Shown here: positions 5,879 to 13,814 of the stretch, in pieces | Layout: every line of letters begins with the position of its first letter | How positions within the stretch are numbered: the stretch's first letter is position 1 | DNA from: a virus | Reading direction: 5' to 3' (one strand) | DNA length: 40,078 nt | Virus record (IMG/VR): IMGVR_UViG_3300037808_000234 | Location: 1 to 40,078 of that record | Position numbers and translations under genes: made by a program | The notes under the pieces: generated by a model | Told to the model about the DNA's origin: nothing | What the model saw: the letters and a program-made list of their open reading frames with translations, nothing else | Databases searched by the model: none

Positions 5879-7430
5879 ACTGTCCGAGATGGGGTACTGG
5901 GTGTTCCCTACAAAGAACAGACAGAAGTTCCCTACCCAATTTAACGGACGCAAGTGGGATACATTCATCAAGCAGGGGGATCACGAACTGTCCCATGCCT
6001 ACTTGCTTAGGGATGAGGGCACAGGTGCGGCCCTATGTCCACAGGAAACCGACCCCGTGCCCTTACTTATACTCGACCTCGATACCTATGGTATGGCGTT
6101 TGAGAATGTCTGGCCACAGGTAGCACCCGATCACGAACTACCTAAGGGTACCTTCGTTGTGGCCTCCCCGTCTGGTGGCTTTCACCTATGGTTTAGACTG
6201 CCTCCAGATGTCATAGCTTCTAGGTTGCCCGCGACACTAGACTTTGGTGGTGGTGTAACTGGTGAGGTGAGGGTGTCGTCTAAAGCGTGCCGTCTTATCA
6301 TGCTGCCTGGGTCACTAGTAACCAACAAGAATGGTAAGGCCGCTAAGTACAGTGTGATCTCTGGTAGCATGGATCCCAACACGCTACCCTATCCGCCTGA
6401 AACACTAGCCGTGAGGATGGTAGCAAGACCTAACCAGGGCAAGCAGACTGAGACAGGGGGCAAGCCGACTGAGGCGCTACACTTCATCGAGCTGCTGGAG
6501 CTGCTTGATAACATACCCGAGGGCAACCGCAATAACATTGTGGCACGCATCGGTCAGGTGCTAGGGCGTTTACACCCAGGTAAGGGTGTGGATCCCGAGA
6601 TCGTTAAGTCTATATGGGATCGCCTAAGTGGGAAGCTCGGCAACTTTAAACAGGCTGAGTTCCGCGTCGCCATCAACAGCGGTTGGTCTACTGGCAGTAA
6701 GAACGGGGAGAAGTTCCAGGCTAGAGAGAAGAACCCCACCGTTACGGATGTTAAGGCTGAGTGTGAGAGTATCTTTGGGCATACGCCTTGGCTAGTTGAG
6801 GTGTTCGACTCCTCGGGCAAGCTGAAGGAGACTCTTGTAGGGTTCGGCGGCTCAGCTAAACGTAGGCATGAGGCAGCTAAGGTTGCAGCGTTGACTGATG
6901 TACGCCAAGCACTACCCACATTAACACGATTGGCTAGTGCGCCAATGGATACGGTGTCCCGAAGCCCGCTGTTTATACAGCCCGGATGGGGCAAGGTGCT
7001 AGACTTTATGATGCAGGTGGAGAAGGGGGTAGACCATCTAGGTGTGCCTGCCGAAGACCGCTTCTGGGAGTTGCTAGATGAGTGGGCGCGCATCGCTGCT
7101 CAAGACCTACTGTTCTTGGAGGCGTGGACAGAGAAGCGTCCGCCCGGAGCGGTAACACCCTTCTTAGTGTGGCCACTAGGGGCGGAATCACCGCCTGCTT
7201 TAGTGTTGCCACCAATCATTCAGGAGTCTTTGCTTACCCGCTTAGGTGATATACCCAAGGCCCGCAACCTGAAGAAGAAGTACCTACTAGAAAAGACCCT
7301 TGTGGGTATGCGTAGTGGGAGCAAGGTGTGGGTATGTCCCATTAGCCAGCTACCGTCCGTTTCTCAAGAATACATTGGAGCGCAATATGAGCTTTACGTC
7401 AGGCTTAGGGCCGAGCGAACGGAGGGTTAA
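5865..7430 (+). CDS. Prim-pol family DNA primase, 521 aa
   Basis: The N-terminal ~190 residues resemble the bifunctional primase/polymerase (AEP, prim-pol) domain. A hydrophobic strand ends in the metal-binding DLD (71-73). SPSGGFHLWF (101-110) supplies the nucleotide-binding SGG-x-H motif. GEVRV near 133-137 sits where the third catalytic acidic residue is expected, apparently Glu rather than the usual Asp. The C-terminal half (about 205-520) has a helical primase-C-terminal-like part and no helicase motifs; helicase is supplied by the next gene. AGGAG lies eight bases before the ATG. The enzyme would make primers for the phage DNA polymerase at 9041. Family assignment is good; the acidic-residue assignment is tentative. 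Confidence 0.8.
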   Translation: MDWNELSEMGYWVFPTKNRQKFPTQFNGRKWDTFIKQGDHELSHAYLLRDEGTGAALCPQETDPVPLLILDLDTYGMAFENVWPQVAPDHELPKGTFVVASPSGGFHLWFRLPPDVIASRLPATLDFGGGVTGEVRVSSKACRLIMLPGSLVTNKNGKAAKYSVISGSMDPNTLPYPPETLAVRMVARPNQGKQTETGGKPTEALHFIELLELLDNIPEGNRNNIVARIGQVLGRLHPGKGVDPEIVKSIWDRLSGKLGNFKQAEFRVAINSGWSTGSKNGEKFQAREKNPTVTDVKAECESIFGHTPWLVEVFDSSGKLKETLVGFGGSAKRRHEAAKVAALTDVRQALPTLTRLASAPMDTVSRSPLFIQPGWGKVLDFMMQVEKGVDHLGVPAEDRFWELLDEWARIAAQDLLFLEAWTEKRPPGAVTPFLVWPLGAESPPALVLPPIIQESLLTRLGDIPKARNLKKKYLLEKTLVGMRSGSKVWVCPISQLPSVSQEYIGAQYELYVRLRAERTEG

Positions 7431-8535
7431 CCTTGTGGCCTTCGATGGGCCACCCGGAACAGGTAAGACTAGGCGCATTGTTCAGGCTGCTGCTGAGTGG
7501 GAAGGGGTAAGGGCAGGTGTGGTTACATACACCAAGGACGCGGCTGCTGTAGTTAAACGCCGTGCGCCTGATGTTGTTGCGGGTACTGTGTACTCGCTGA
7601 CTTGGCCGTATGTTAAGGCGTATGTTAAGGGCAAGATCAATGGTGCCCAGTACGCTGCCAGCTACACCAAGCGTAAGATTCACCATCACTTTGACCCGGC
7701 ACTAGAGCAGTATAAACAGGACGCGCCTAGCTCCAAGCCACCACATAGGCTAGATGAAATAGCGCGTAGCCTACATGGTTGGGCAGAGGGACCGCCTCCG
7801 TTTAACCTTGCAGCCGAGAAGGCAGAGGGCCAGTTGAAGTTCATCTTGCCCTTGGCTCGTTGGTTGGAGGCGGGTGCGCCTATACCTGTGGAAGAGCAGT
7901 TCGATAAGCTGATGATTGACGAGTCTCAGGATATGTCTTGGGTTGAGTTCCGCGCTACTATGGCACTAGTCCGTGATGGTGGTGAGGTACACGCTTTCGG
8001 GGATCCAGGCCAAGCTGTCTTTGGTACGGCTAAAGGCATGGTTGGGTCCGCCTTACCGCCTGTATGGTTAGCGGCTGACGAGTACAACGTGCTAGATAAG
8101 GGCTACCGTGTGGGCGATCCAGTCGCTTCCGTAGCCGCTAACGTACTGCGCTCTTGGTATGACAGGCCAGCGCGTATGTTTAAAGCCGACCACATAACGG
8201 AGTTGGCTACATGGGATTCGGAGACGGCCCCTATAGTCGGGCTTGTTATGGGTTACTCCCGCAACAACGTAGCTAAGGCGTTTACACAGTGGGGTTTACG
8301 CAGTACCGGGGTCATCCCTAAGGTGGCCGAAGCCGATAAGGAGTTGGTACTGTCTACTGGTCACGCCGCTAAGGGAGCAGAGGCTAACGATGTCTACCTC
8401 TTGCCTTGGTCAAGGGAGGCTTTGTCTCGACTTGAGGCGCGGGATCCTGCTACCCTACGGTTACTCTATGTCATGCTTACACGGGGACGCAAGCGCGTCT
8501 TCTTACCCAGACAACTGAAGGCTAGATTACTATGA
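7387..8535 (+). CDS. Superfamily 1 DNA helicase, 382 aa
   Basis: The Walker A motif GPPGTGKT (21-28), Walker B LMIDESQD (175-182), motif III GDPGQA (205-210), motif V STGHAAKGAE (323-332) and motif VI LLYVMLTRGRK (359-369) appear in SF1 (UvrD/Rep-like) order. At 382 residues it is much shorter than UvrD and lacks large 1B/2B insertions, closer to compact phage helicases. The start at ATG 7387 has GGAG upstream and overlaps the primase gene in another frame by 44 nt. It probably unwinds DNA at the phage fork for the primase and polymerase encoded on either side. Confidence 0.88.
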   Translation: MSFTSGLGPSERRVNLVAFDGPPGTGKTRRIVQAAAEWEGVRAGVVTYTKDAAAVVKRRAPDVVAGTVYSLTWPYVKAYVKGKINGAQYAASYTKRKIHHHFDPALEQYKQDAPSSKPPHRLDEIARSLHGWAEGPPPFNLAAEKAEGQLKFILPLARWLEAGAPIPVEEQFDKLMIDESQDMSWVEFRATMALVRDGGEVHAFGDPGQAVFGTAKGMVGSALPPVWLAADEYNVLDKGYRVGDPVASVAANVLRSWYDRPARMFKADHITELATWDSETAPIVGLVMGYSRNNVAKAFTQWGLRSTGVIPKVAEADKELVLSTGHAAKGAEANDVYLLPWSREALSRLEARDPATLRLLYVMLTRGRKRVFLPRQLKARLL

Positions 8536-9041
8536 AGCGAGATGCAGAAGAATGGTGTCGAGCTGCCTATGAGCGGGCGTTTAAGCGTGCCGCGTATGTA
8601 GGGCAGAATAAGTACGAGGGTATCCCCGAAGCAGCTAGGGTTTTAAATCAACTGAGTGGCCGCGCTAAGTTTGCGTCGTGTGTTATGCGTCGCAAGGGTT
8701 ACATGGTGGAGGTCGCAGCTAGTAGCCTACTGGCATTGGACACTACCTTTAAGTTGACGGATACGCAGCGGTCAAACCTAGAGGGTGCTTGGTTAAAGGG
8801 CATACTCTGGAGGCCGTTGCTTGTGACAGCCGAAGCCAGCGCCGATAGATGGACCCTGGTTTCAGTTAAGGGTATTGAGTTGGCTGCTTTCCTTGCGACC
8901 AAGGGGTGTAACTTAGCCGTGCAAGTGATCGAGCCTGAAGATAAGCCTGCGACTCAGTTGGGCTTGGAGATACTGCGGGCCGGGTTGTTTAACTCGGACG
9001 GAGTCCATTGCCCAGTACACTTTGCCAAGGCTACGCTCTAA
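8532..9041 (+). CDS. Hypothetical replication-operon protein, 169 aa
   Basis: The gene overlaps the helicase stop (ATGA) and the polymerase start (TAATG), locking it into the replication operon. The N-terminal third is basic and helical (MKRDAEEWCRAAYERAFKR), the remainder mixed alpha-beta. No nuclease, primase or zinc motif is evident. A role as an accessory replication or recombination factor is suggested only by location. Confidence 0.75.
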   Translation: MKRDAEEWCRAAYERAFKRAAYVGQNKYEGIPEAARVLNQLSGRAKFASCVMRRKGYMVEVAASSLLALDTTFKLTDTQRSNLEGAWLKGILWRPLLVTAEASADRWTLVSVKGIELAAFLATKGCNLAVQVIEPEDKPATQLGLEILRAGLFNSDGVHCPVHFAKATL

Positions 9042-10708
9042 TGATACACCGCCTACCTAAACACAAACTAATCGAAGTGCTGGAAGCAGCAACACCAGAG
9101 CAGGAGTGGGTGCTTGATACCGAGACGAATGGGCTAGAGGTCATAGGCCACAGCCCTGCTCACTATGCTTGGTGGGTAGGTTTAAGTCCGCTCGGTTCGC
9201 ACAACGTTTTCATTGTAAGCATGGATGAGTATTGGGAGTGGGGGCTAGAGGCGTGGTTTAAAAAGCTGCGTCTAGTTGGTCATAACCTACGCTTCGACCT
9301 ACACGCTATGGACCTTGTACCTGAGGTGCCGTGGCGTGACACGATTGTCGCTGCCTACTATGGACATACATCAGGCAAGAGATCAATGGATCACTTTGCG
9401 AAGGTCAACGGCTGGCACAATATCGAAACCCCAGACGAGCTTAAACAGGGGCGAATCGCTGACCTGCCTGAAGAGCGTCTGTTTGAGTACCTAGCTAATG
9501 ACTGCATCGTTACATCCAAGATGGCTATGCGCTTCCGTATGGATGAGTGCCTACTAGATTACAAGGTAGAGCAGGCTGTCTATGCGATGGAGCGCAAGGG
9601 TATTCGTCTGCTGCTTGATCGCTTCCATGTTGTAGAGCATGAGCTGGGGGAAATAATCGAAGAGCGTTTACACACGTTGCAGCGTGAGGGCCTGACAGGT
9701 AACCCAGACTCACCCTCCCAGGTTGCTGAGTGGTTGCTCTCTCGTAACCGCAAACTACCGCACACAGCTACGGGCAAGCCTAGTACGGCCAAGCTGGTGT
9801 TGCAGCAGTTGGCTGATGATGGGGACGACTTGGCTGAGGCTGTCATTCAGTACCGTAAGGCTACCAAGTTGAAGTCTGGGTTTATCTCACCACTACCTAA
9901 GCTGGCGCAGGACGGGATGCTCTACCCTAGGACGAACACGACAAGAACAAGGACGGGGAGGTTCTCTTGCGACTCCCCCAACCTACAGCAGATACCTAAG
10001 CGCGGCCCGTTGGGTAAGGCGTTGCGGGGTTGCATGACATCGCCCGAAGACAACGGTGTTATCGCTTGCGACTTTGCTCAGGTGGAGTTGCGTGTGGCGG
10101 CAGCATTCGCTGAGGAGCCTGTACTGCTGGAGGCGTTTGCACAAGGTCGCTGTCCGCACACCGAGGTAGCGGCAAAGATGGTCGGTAAGACTATTGATGC
10201 TGTCACCCCGGAGGATCGGTTTAAAGCGAAGGCTGTCAACTTTGGTATCCTCAATGGGATGGGGGCTAATCGGTTGGCGTTAGAGCTGAAGACTGATAAG
10301 CGAGCAGCGGCCCGTTTCCTCAATGACTACAAGCGGAACCTACCTCGTTTAAACAGTTGGATGGAGGGCGTGTGGCGGGAGGCGGAGGCTTATCGCATAG
10401 CCCGTACTGTTGAGGGCCGCACCCGTATCTTTACATCGAACGAAGATACCCGGCCCGCCGTGTCAGTTAGAGTGCAAGGGTCGGCGGCTGAGCTTATCCG
10501 GCATTCGCTGGTTGCTGTACATGAGGCGGGGCTAGAGCCCTTGCTCACTATCCATGACGAGATCCTGGTAGGTAACGCCGATGAAAGAAAGGCGGAAAAG
10601 TTACGGGAAGTCATGGAAGACGCTGCGAACAAAGCGTATACTGGCACCTTCGGCAGCGTGAAGTTCCTTGCCGAAGCTAGTCTTGGAGGAACCTGGGGAG
10701 ATGCCTGA
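9041..10708 (+). CDS. polA-like: Family A DNA polymerase with 3'-5' exonuclease, 555 aa
   Basis: The proofreading exonuclease motifs are present: ExoI DTET (D26, E28), ExoII NLRFD (82-86) and ExoIII Y150-x3-D154. Polymerase motif A is CDFAQVELR (D344), motif B is R393-x3-K397-x2-NFG, and motif C is HDE (505-507). The residue equivalent to E. coli Pol I F762 is Phe (F401), but the position equivalent to Y766 is Asn (N405), an unusual substitution in the O-helix. No 5'-nuclease domain is present, as in T7-like enzymes. The start is ATG 9041, overlapping the previous stop; an upstream ATG at 9008 lies inside the preceding gene. This is the replicative polymerase of the phage. Confidence 0.95.
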   Translation: MIHRLPKHKLIEVLEAATPEQEWVLDTETNGLEVIGHSPAHYAWWVGLSPLGSHNVFIVSMDEYWEWGLEAWFKKLRLVGHNLRFDLHAMDLVPEVPWRDTIVAAYYGHTSGKRSMDHFAKVNGWHNIETPDELKQGRIADLPEERLFEYLANDCIVTSKMAMRFRMDECLLDYKVEQAVYAMERKGIRLLLDRFHVVEHELGEIIEERLHTLQREGLTGNPDSPSQVAEWLLSRNRKLPHTATGKPSTAKLVLQQLADDGDDLAEAVIQYRKATKLKSGFISPLPKLAQDGMLYPRTNTTRTRTGRFSCDSPNLQQIPKRGPLGKALRGCMTSPEDNGVIACDFAQVELRVAAAFAEEPVLLEAFAQGRCPHTEVAAKMVGKTIDAVTPEDRFKAKAVNFGILNGMGANRLALELKTDKRAAARFLNDYKRNLPRLNSWMEGVWREAEAYRIARTVEGRTRIFTSNEDTRPAVSVRVQGSAAELIRHSLVAVHEAGLEPLLTIHDEILVGNADERKAEKLREVMEDAANKAYTGTFGSVKFLAEASLGGTWGDA

Positions 10709-10925
10709 AAATAGAGAATCCATTGTAAACCTCATCGACCGTCGCATTAGAGAAGTGCTTGACGAGATGGGAGATAGACCACCGAGGGATAAGGAAGCCC
10801 TTGCTGGGACCGTAGAGAAGTTGTTGAAGGCTAAGCCTTTGGCAGCGGATCACGGTCTTAACTTACTCGAAGTCCTTAGAAACCTAGAACGTGGCCCAAA
10901 GCCACTAGAGGAGAATGACACATGA
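10701..10925 (+). CDS. Hypothetical helical protein, 74 aa
   Basis: The start is placed at ATG 10701, overlapping the last 8 nt of the polymerase gene; GGAGG lies upstream. The product is charged and probably helical throughout (SIVNLIDRRIREVLDEM and a second amphipathic helix at about 35-60). It has no recognised domain. It is coupled to the next gene by an ATGA-type overlap at 10922. Confidence 0.65.
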   Translation: MPENRESIVNLIDRRIREVLDEMGDRPPRDKEALAGTVEKLLKAKPLAADHGLNLLEVLRNLERGPKPLEENDT

Positions 10926-11338
10926 GTTCCGACTCTTTTGACCCTGACAGTTTGCTTAATGCAACTATTACTGAAGCTGAGTACGAGGGCAAACGGTCCC
11001 TTACCCCTGAGGGGTCGTACCCGGCTTGCAACATTATTGATGTGCGTGCTTTCGAGCCGCATGAGAAGGCCAAGGACAAGGGTGTTGAAGCCCGGTTCCT
11101 TATCACCTTCGACTGCGCCACCTTTGATGGTGACCTCAGTACCTTTATCAACTACAAGCGTCCGCTCAATGCGAAGGCGACTTACACCAAGTTGATGAAG
11201 GCTGTGTGGCCCGAGAAGACTGAAGCGTTGACGAAGACTCCCCGAGATCTTATCGGTGAGGTTGTCAACGTTACTGTCTTCCATGAAGACGGCGACTTTG
11301 GTGAGTGGGCGGAGTTCCGCTTCACTCCCAGTCGATAG
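10922..11338 (+). CDS. Possible ssDNA-binding or recombination accessory protein, 138 aa
   Basis: The product has an acidic N terminus followed by a beta-rich core (about residues 25-135). It lies between the DNA polymerase and the Cas4/RecB-type nuclease, where phages often encode a single-strand-binding or annealing partner. Clear OB-fold motifs cannot be proven by eye, and the C terminus (RFTPSR) lacks the acidic tip of bacterial SSB. GGAG precedes the ATG by eight bases. A strong stem-loop follows the gene at 11354-11385. The function is inferred from context only. Confidence 0.65.
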   Translation: MSSDSFDPDSLLNATITEAEYEGKRSLTPEGSYPACNIIDVRAFEPHEKAKDKGVEARFLITFDCATFDGDLSTFINYKRPLNAKATYTKLMKAVWPEKTEALTKTPRDLIGEVVNVTVFHEDGDFGEWAEFRFTPSR

Positions 11339-11353
11339 ACAAGTTGCTACGTT

Positions 11354-11385
11354 GGGGGTCGAATCGACATACTGATTCGGCCCCC
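11354..11385 (+). terminator. Strong stem-loop, possible attenuator or weak terminator
   Basis: GGGGGTCGAATC (11354-11365) pairs with GATTCGGCCCCC (11374-11385), 12 bp with one G-U and an 8-nt loop. The following TCATTTAAAC is only partly U-rich, so termination may be inefficient. The remaining bases up to the next start at 11428 hold no other clear signal. Confidence 0.5.
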
Positions 11386-11427
11386 TCATTTAAACACGCC
11401 CCCACCCCCAACACCGAACTAGATCCA

Positions 11428-12324
11428 ATGGCCCCCACAAAATCCCCTAGGCTTCCGAAGCCCGCAAAACAATACCCTGACTGGTCCCGCTTTCTCAAAG
11501 CGTTGTGGCTGCACGGTATGAGCGTAAAGAACATCGACCCTGTGCTAGTAGACAAGCACGCAGACAATGCGCTCGGCAGCATCAAAGAGTCTATGACCCG
11601 GCGCAATGAAACCCAGGTTGTACGGCCCTCGGCCTTTATCGCCTGTGCAAGGCAGACATACTACTCGGCCCAGGGTGAGCCGGGGGGCAGTATGCCTGAC
11701 AACATCGGACCTACCTTTGCTGTCGGTCACCTGCTGCACGAACTGTCTTATGCTGCGGTTAAATCTGCCATCCCCCGTGGCTTCCTAGTGGAGACGGAGA
11801 AGGAGGTTGATCTACCTACATGGTGGCCAGACGATTACACACGGTTTAACCAGCACGGTCATGTTGATATGCTGATAACCGTAGAGGATCCTGAGGTCGC
11901 TGCCGCCTACTTACCTGAAGGCGCACCTGACCAGATGCTTGTTGACTTCAAGACAATGGGCGGGTTCAGCTACAAAAAGCACGGCAAGACTATCTGGGGC
12001 GACGACCCTGACGGTTTTGGCTACTTGGCACAGCTTGCTGTTTACGCCGATACCCTAGGGGTTATCGACAAGGGCGCAATCATTGCTGGGATTAACCGCG
12101 ATTCCCTGACGCAACCGCTACTACCTAGATTCATCACGCCACTAGCGTTGAAGGAAGAGGCGCAGCGGGTCAAGGTCGCACTCGATATGGCACTAGAGGG
12201 CAACGACCCTGGAGAGGAGTTCTTAATACGACATGACAACGAAGCCAATTTCTTCTGTGGACGAGGAGGAAAGCCAGGATACTGCGCCTTCCGAGAAGTC
12301 TGCAAAGCAAACCCCACCCGTTGA
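11428..12324 (+). CDS. Cas4/RecB-type Fe-S exonuclease, 298 aa
   Basis: PD-(D/E)XK nuclease features are visible: GHLLHE (100-105), D147 in GHVDMLI, D173-x-K175 in LVDFKT, and a downstream QLAVYAD motif (202-208). One early cysteine (C73, in ACARQTYY) and three late cysteines (C277, C286, C292) match the four-cysteine Fe-S cluster of Cas4/AddB-type nucleases. Phage members process DNA ends for replication or recombination. No CRISPR array or cas1/cas2 is present. The start is set at ATG 11428, after the stem-loop; no strong ribosome-binding site is seen, and upstream open frame to 11305 would overlap the previous gene. The 3' end overlaps the next gene by 92 nt if that gene starts at 12233. 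Confidence 0.85.
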   Translation: MAPTKSPRLPKPAKQYPDWSRFLKALWLHGMSVKNIDPVLVDKHADNALGSIKESMTRRNETQVVRPSAFIACARQTYYSAQGEPGGSMPDNIGPTFAVGHLLHELSYAAVKSAIPRGFLVETEKEVDLPTWWPDDYTRFNQHGHVDMLITVEDPEVAAAYLPEGAPDQMLVDFKTMGGFSYKKHGKTIWGDDPDGFGYLAQLAVYADTLGVIDKGAIIAGINRDSLTQPLLPRFITPLALKEEAQRVKVALDMALEGNDPGEEFLIRHDNEANFFCGRGGKPGYCAFREVCKANPTR

Positions 12325-12448
12325 GGGTGATATGGCCGCTACTATGGCCCGCATGACTGACTACGAGTTGGTTCAGGTCGGCCTAGTAGCCCTTGCCCTA
12401 CTACACCAGAGGGCCAAAGCTAACCTTGAAGGCGAGGAAGCGGAATGA
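12233..12448 (+). CDS. Small hypothetical protein, 71 aa
   Basis: The frame opens at ATG 12233 inside the nuclease gene, giving an acidic, disordered N-terminal 33 residues and then a helical C-terminal part (residues 34-71). An internal ATG at 12332 with GAGGGTG just upstream would begin right after the nuclease stop and encode only the helical 38 residues; that start is plausible. The stop overlaps the next ATG. No family is recognised. Confidence 0.5.
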   Translation: MTTKPISSVDEEESQDTAPSEKSAKQTPPVEGDMAATMARMTDYELVQVGLVALALLHQRAKANLEGEEAE

Positions 12449-12657
12449 GTGCAATCAACCCAACGCACTACACTTCCGGGGACGTCGAGTGCATTGACGC
12501 TATAAAGTCTATGCTCAGCGCAGAGGAGTATCAAGGCTTCCTGCGTGGCTCGGCGTTTAAATACCAGTGGCGGCTCGGGCTCAAGGGTGATGCCAGCGAG
12601 GACACGGCCAAGGCTCTATGGTATCTGGTCCGCCTCAAGGCGTACCTTGGGGGTTAA
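12445..12657 (+). CDS. DUF3310 family protein, 70 aa
   Basis: The sequence follows the DUF3310 pattern closely: N-P-THY near residues 5-9, then GDVECIDAI, a central FLRGSAFKYQWR, GLKGD, and a final DTAKALWYLVRL. The family is common in phages near nucleotide-metabolism and replication genes; its biochemical role is not established. It is about the size of the isolated domain. GAGGAAGCGGA precedes the ATG, and the start overlaps the previous stop. Confidence 0.88.
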   Translation: MSAINPTHYTSGDVECIDAIKSMLSAEEYQGFLRGSAFKYQWRLGLKGDASEDTAKALWYLVRLKAYLGG

Positions 12658-12658
12658 C

Positions 12659-12835
12659 ATGAAGTTCCAACGCAACCTCTTCGTCACCGTGCTAATTGCA
12701 ATCGTGACTCTAGCCGCCTGCGCGGTTCACCTAGGTAGCCGACTAGCCCCTGCCCCTGTGCCAGTATTTAAACCCGGCCCAGGAGTGGACGCTGTAATCG
12801 TGAGGACACCCGATGGGTTTGAAGTACACTACTAG
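12659..12835 (+). CDS. Small predicted lipoprotein, 58 aa
   Basis: A basic N terminus (MKFQRN), a hydrophobic stretch (residues 7-20) and a lipobox LAAC with C21 predict a lipidated, membrane-anchored 38-residue mature protein rich in proline. An uncleaved membrane anchor is the alternative. Placement at the end of the rightward unit, beside a coiled-coil protein, would fit an outer-spanin-like or superinfection-exclusion role, but neither is proven. The start at ATG 12659 has GGGGG upstream; the gene overlaps the next one by 23 nt. Confidence 0.65.
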   Translation: MKFQRNLFVTVLIAIVTLAACAVHLGSRLAPAPVPVFKPGPGVDAVIVRTPDGFEVHY

Positions 12836-13031
12836 TTTGCAAGACCGCCTGTACGCCTTGGATCCGCTCCTCGGCGCGCAGGTGCGCTCACGCATAGAGC
12901 AACTGTGCGCTCGCATTGAAGACTTAGAGGCGCGCTCAGACGAGCCTAGGATTGAAGAGCTAATGGGCAAGCTGGCGGAGTCTCAATCGCTAGTGCGCTC
13001 CTTAGAGAGTGCCCTTAGCTCCTTCAAGTAG
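12813..13031 (+). CDS. Coiled-coil protein, 72 aa, last rightward gene
   Basis: GAGG lies seven bases before the ATG. Residues 20-70 form a likely coiled coil (RSRIEQLCARIEDLEAR and a second heptad series). There is no signal or membrane segment. The final 49 nt overlap the 3' end of the leftward gene at 12983-13417 on the opposite strand, marking the convergence point of the two transcription units. No bidirectional terminator is visible here. Confidence 0.65.
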   Translation: MGLKYTTSLQDRLYALDPLLGAQVRSRIEQLCARIEDLEARSDEPRIEELMGKLAESQSLVRSLESALSSFK

Positions 13032-13417
13032 CTTGCACCCCTGCCGTGTAGGCGATCAATCTCTCGGTAGACATCCCGGTACGCCCCTGTCCGCGTAACG
13101 TTAAACAGGATTTGCCCATAGCTCAGGCCATCGGGGCTGACGACTACGCGGTTAAACAAGTCACGCTCGACCTCGCGCAAGAGCGTAAACTCCTTGTGCC
13201 TAGCGAAAGCTAACGCCGTCGTGTTCAAGGTGACCTCGGGATCGGTTACGTCTAAACCATAACTGTCCGCGTAGAAGCGCGATAGCTCTAGCGTAGTCTT
13301 CTGGACAATGGCTAGACCTTCGACAGAGCCGAACCGTTGGGTAGCCATCTCTTCGACAGACTCAAGGCGATTAAACTCTGGGTCAGGCCGTTCCGACTGC
13401 GTCTGCTCTTGCTCCAT
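12983..13417 (-). CDS. Hypothetical protein, 144 aa, last leftward gene
   Basis: GAGGA lies six bases before the ATG at 13417, supporting the start. The protein is charged and mainly helical, with no metal-binding or nuclease motif I recognise. It overlaps the ParB-like gene by 35 nt upstream, and its 3' end is antisense to the last rightward gene. It belongs to a small group after the structural genes that also encodes a resolvase and a ParB-like protein. The function is unknown. Confidence 0.7.
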   Translation of the reverse strand: MEQEQTQSERPDPEFNRLESVEEMATQRFGSVEGLAIVQKTTLELSRFYADSYGLDVTDPEVTLNTTALAFARHKEFTLLREVERDLFNRVVVSPDGLSYGQILFNVTRTGAYRDVYREIDRLHGRGASYLKELRALSKERTSD

Positions 13418-13814
13418 AACTGTTCCTCTGTAGGTCTTGTAACTTCATGGCGAGCGCAAAGGTGGGCACTAGTACGCAATCAATGTGAGTGTAGCCTAAC
13501 TGCTCGGCTGCGGTTATACGGTTGGTCCCGCCGCATACACAGTTAACTACATGGGTATCAGGGAGGAAGTTACCGTTGCCTCCCCGTGAGCGTGACTCTG
13601 CTGCTAGGTCTTCCCTAGGTCCACGCACTACGATCACAGGGTTAGCTAAACCGTCAGCCGAGATTGACTCTGCAATCTTGTCTGCAAAGATAGGGACATC
13701 GCGCACAGGGCAATGGAGTTCGTTTAAAGCCATCGACCTTACCTCGAAAGAAGTGATGGCAATACCGGGAAAGCGTAGTGCTGAGACGTAGCTGCGTAGG
13801 CGTAGTTTAAGCAT
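13383..13814 (-). CDS. ParB/sulfiredoxin-fold nuclease-like protein, 143 aa
   Basis: The core resembles the ParB N-terminal domain: ALNELHCP near residue 29, ADKIAESI-x4-GLANPVIVV (44-63), and the GGTNRITAAEQLGY signature (95-108), where ParB proteins have G-x-R/H-R. Members include CTP-binding partition proteins and phage DNA nucleases or modification helpers. No helix-turn-helix follows, so a plasmid-style partition role is unlikely. The start at 13814 overlaps the resolvase stop; an alternative ATG at 13733 (residue 28) has a better GAGGTAAGG site and begins exactly at the domain boundary. It overlaps the next gene by 35 nt. Confidence 0.72.
   Translation of the reverse strand: MLKLRLRSYVSALRFPGIAITSFEVRSMALNELHCPVRDVPIFADKIAESISADGLANPVIVVRGPREDLAAESRSRGGNGNFLPDTHVVNCVCGGTNRITAAEQLGYTHIDCVLVPTFALAMKLQDLQRNSYGARADAVGTA

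Noticed and set aside
11428-12324. CRISPR-associated cas4
   Set aside because: No repeats, spacers or other cas genes are present; phage Cas4/RecB-type nucleases occur commonly in replication modules.
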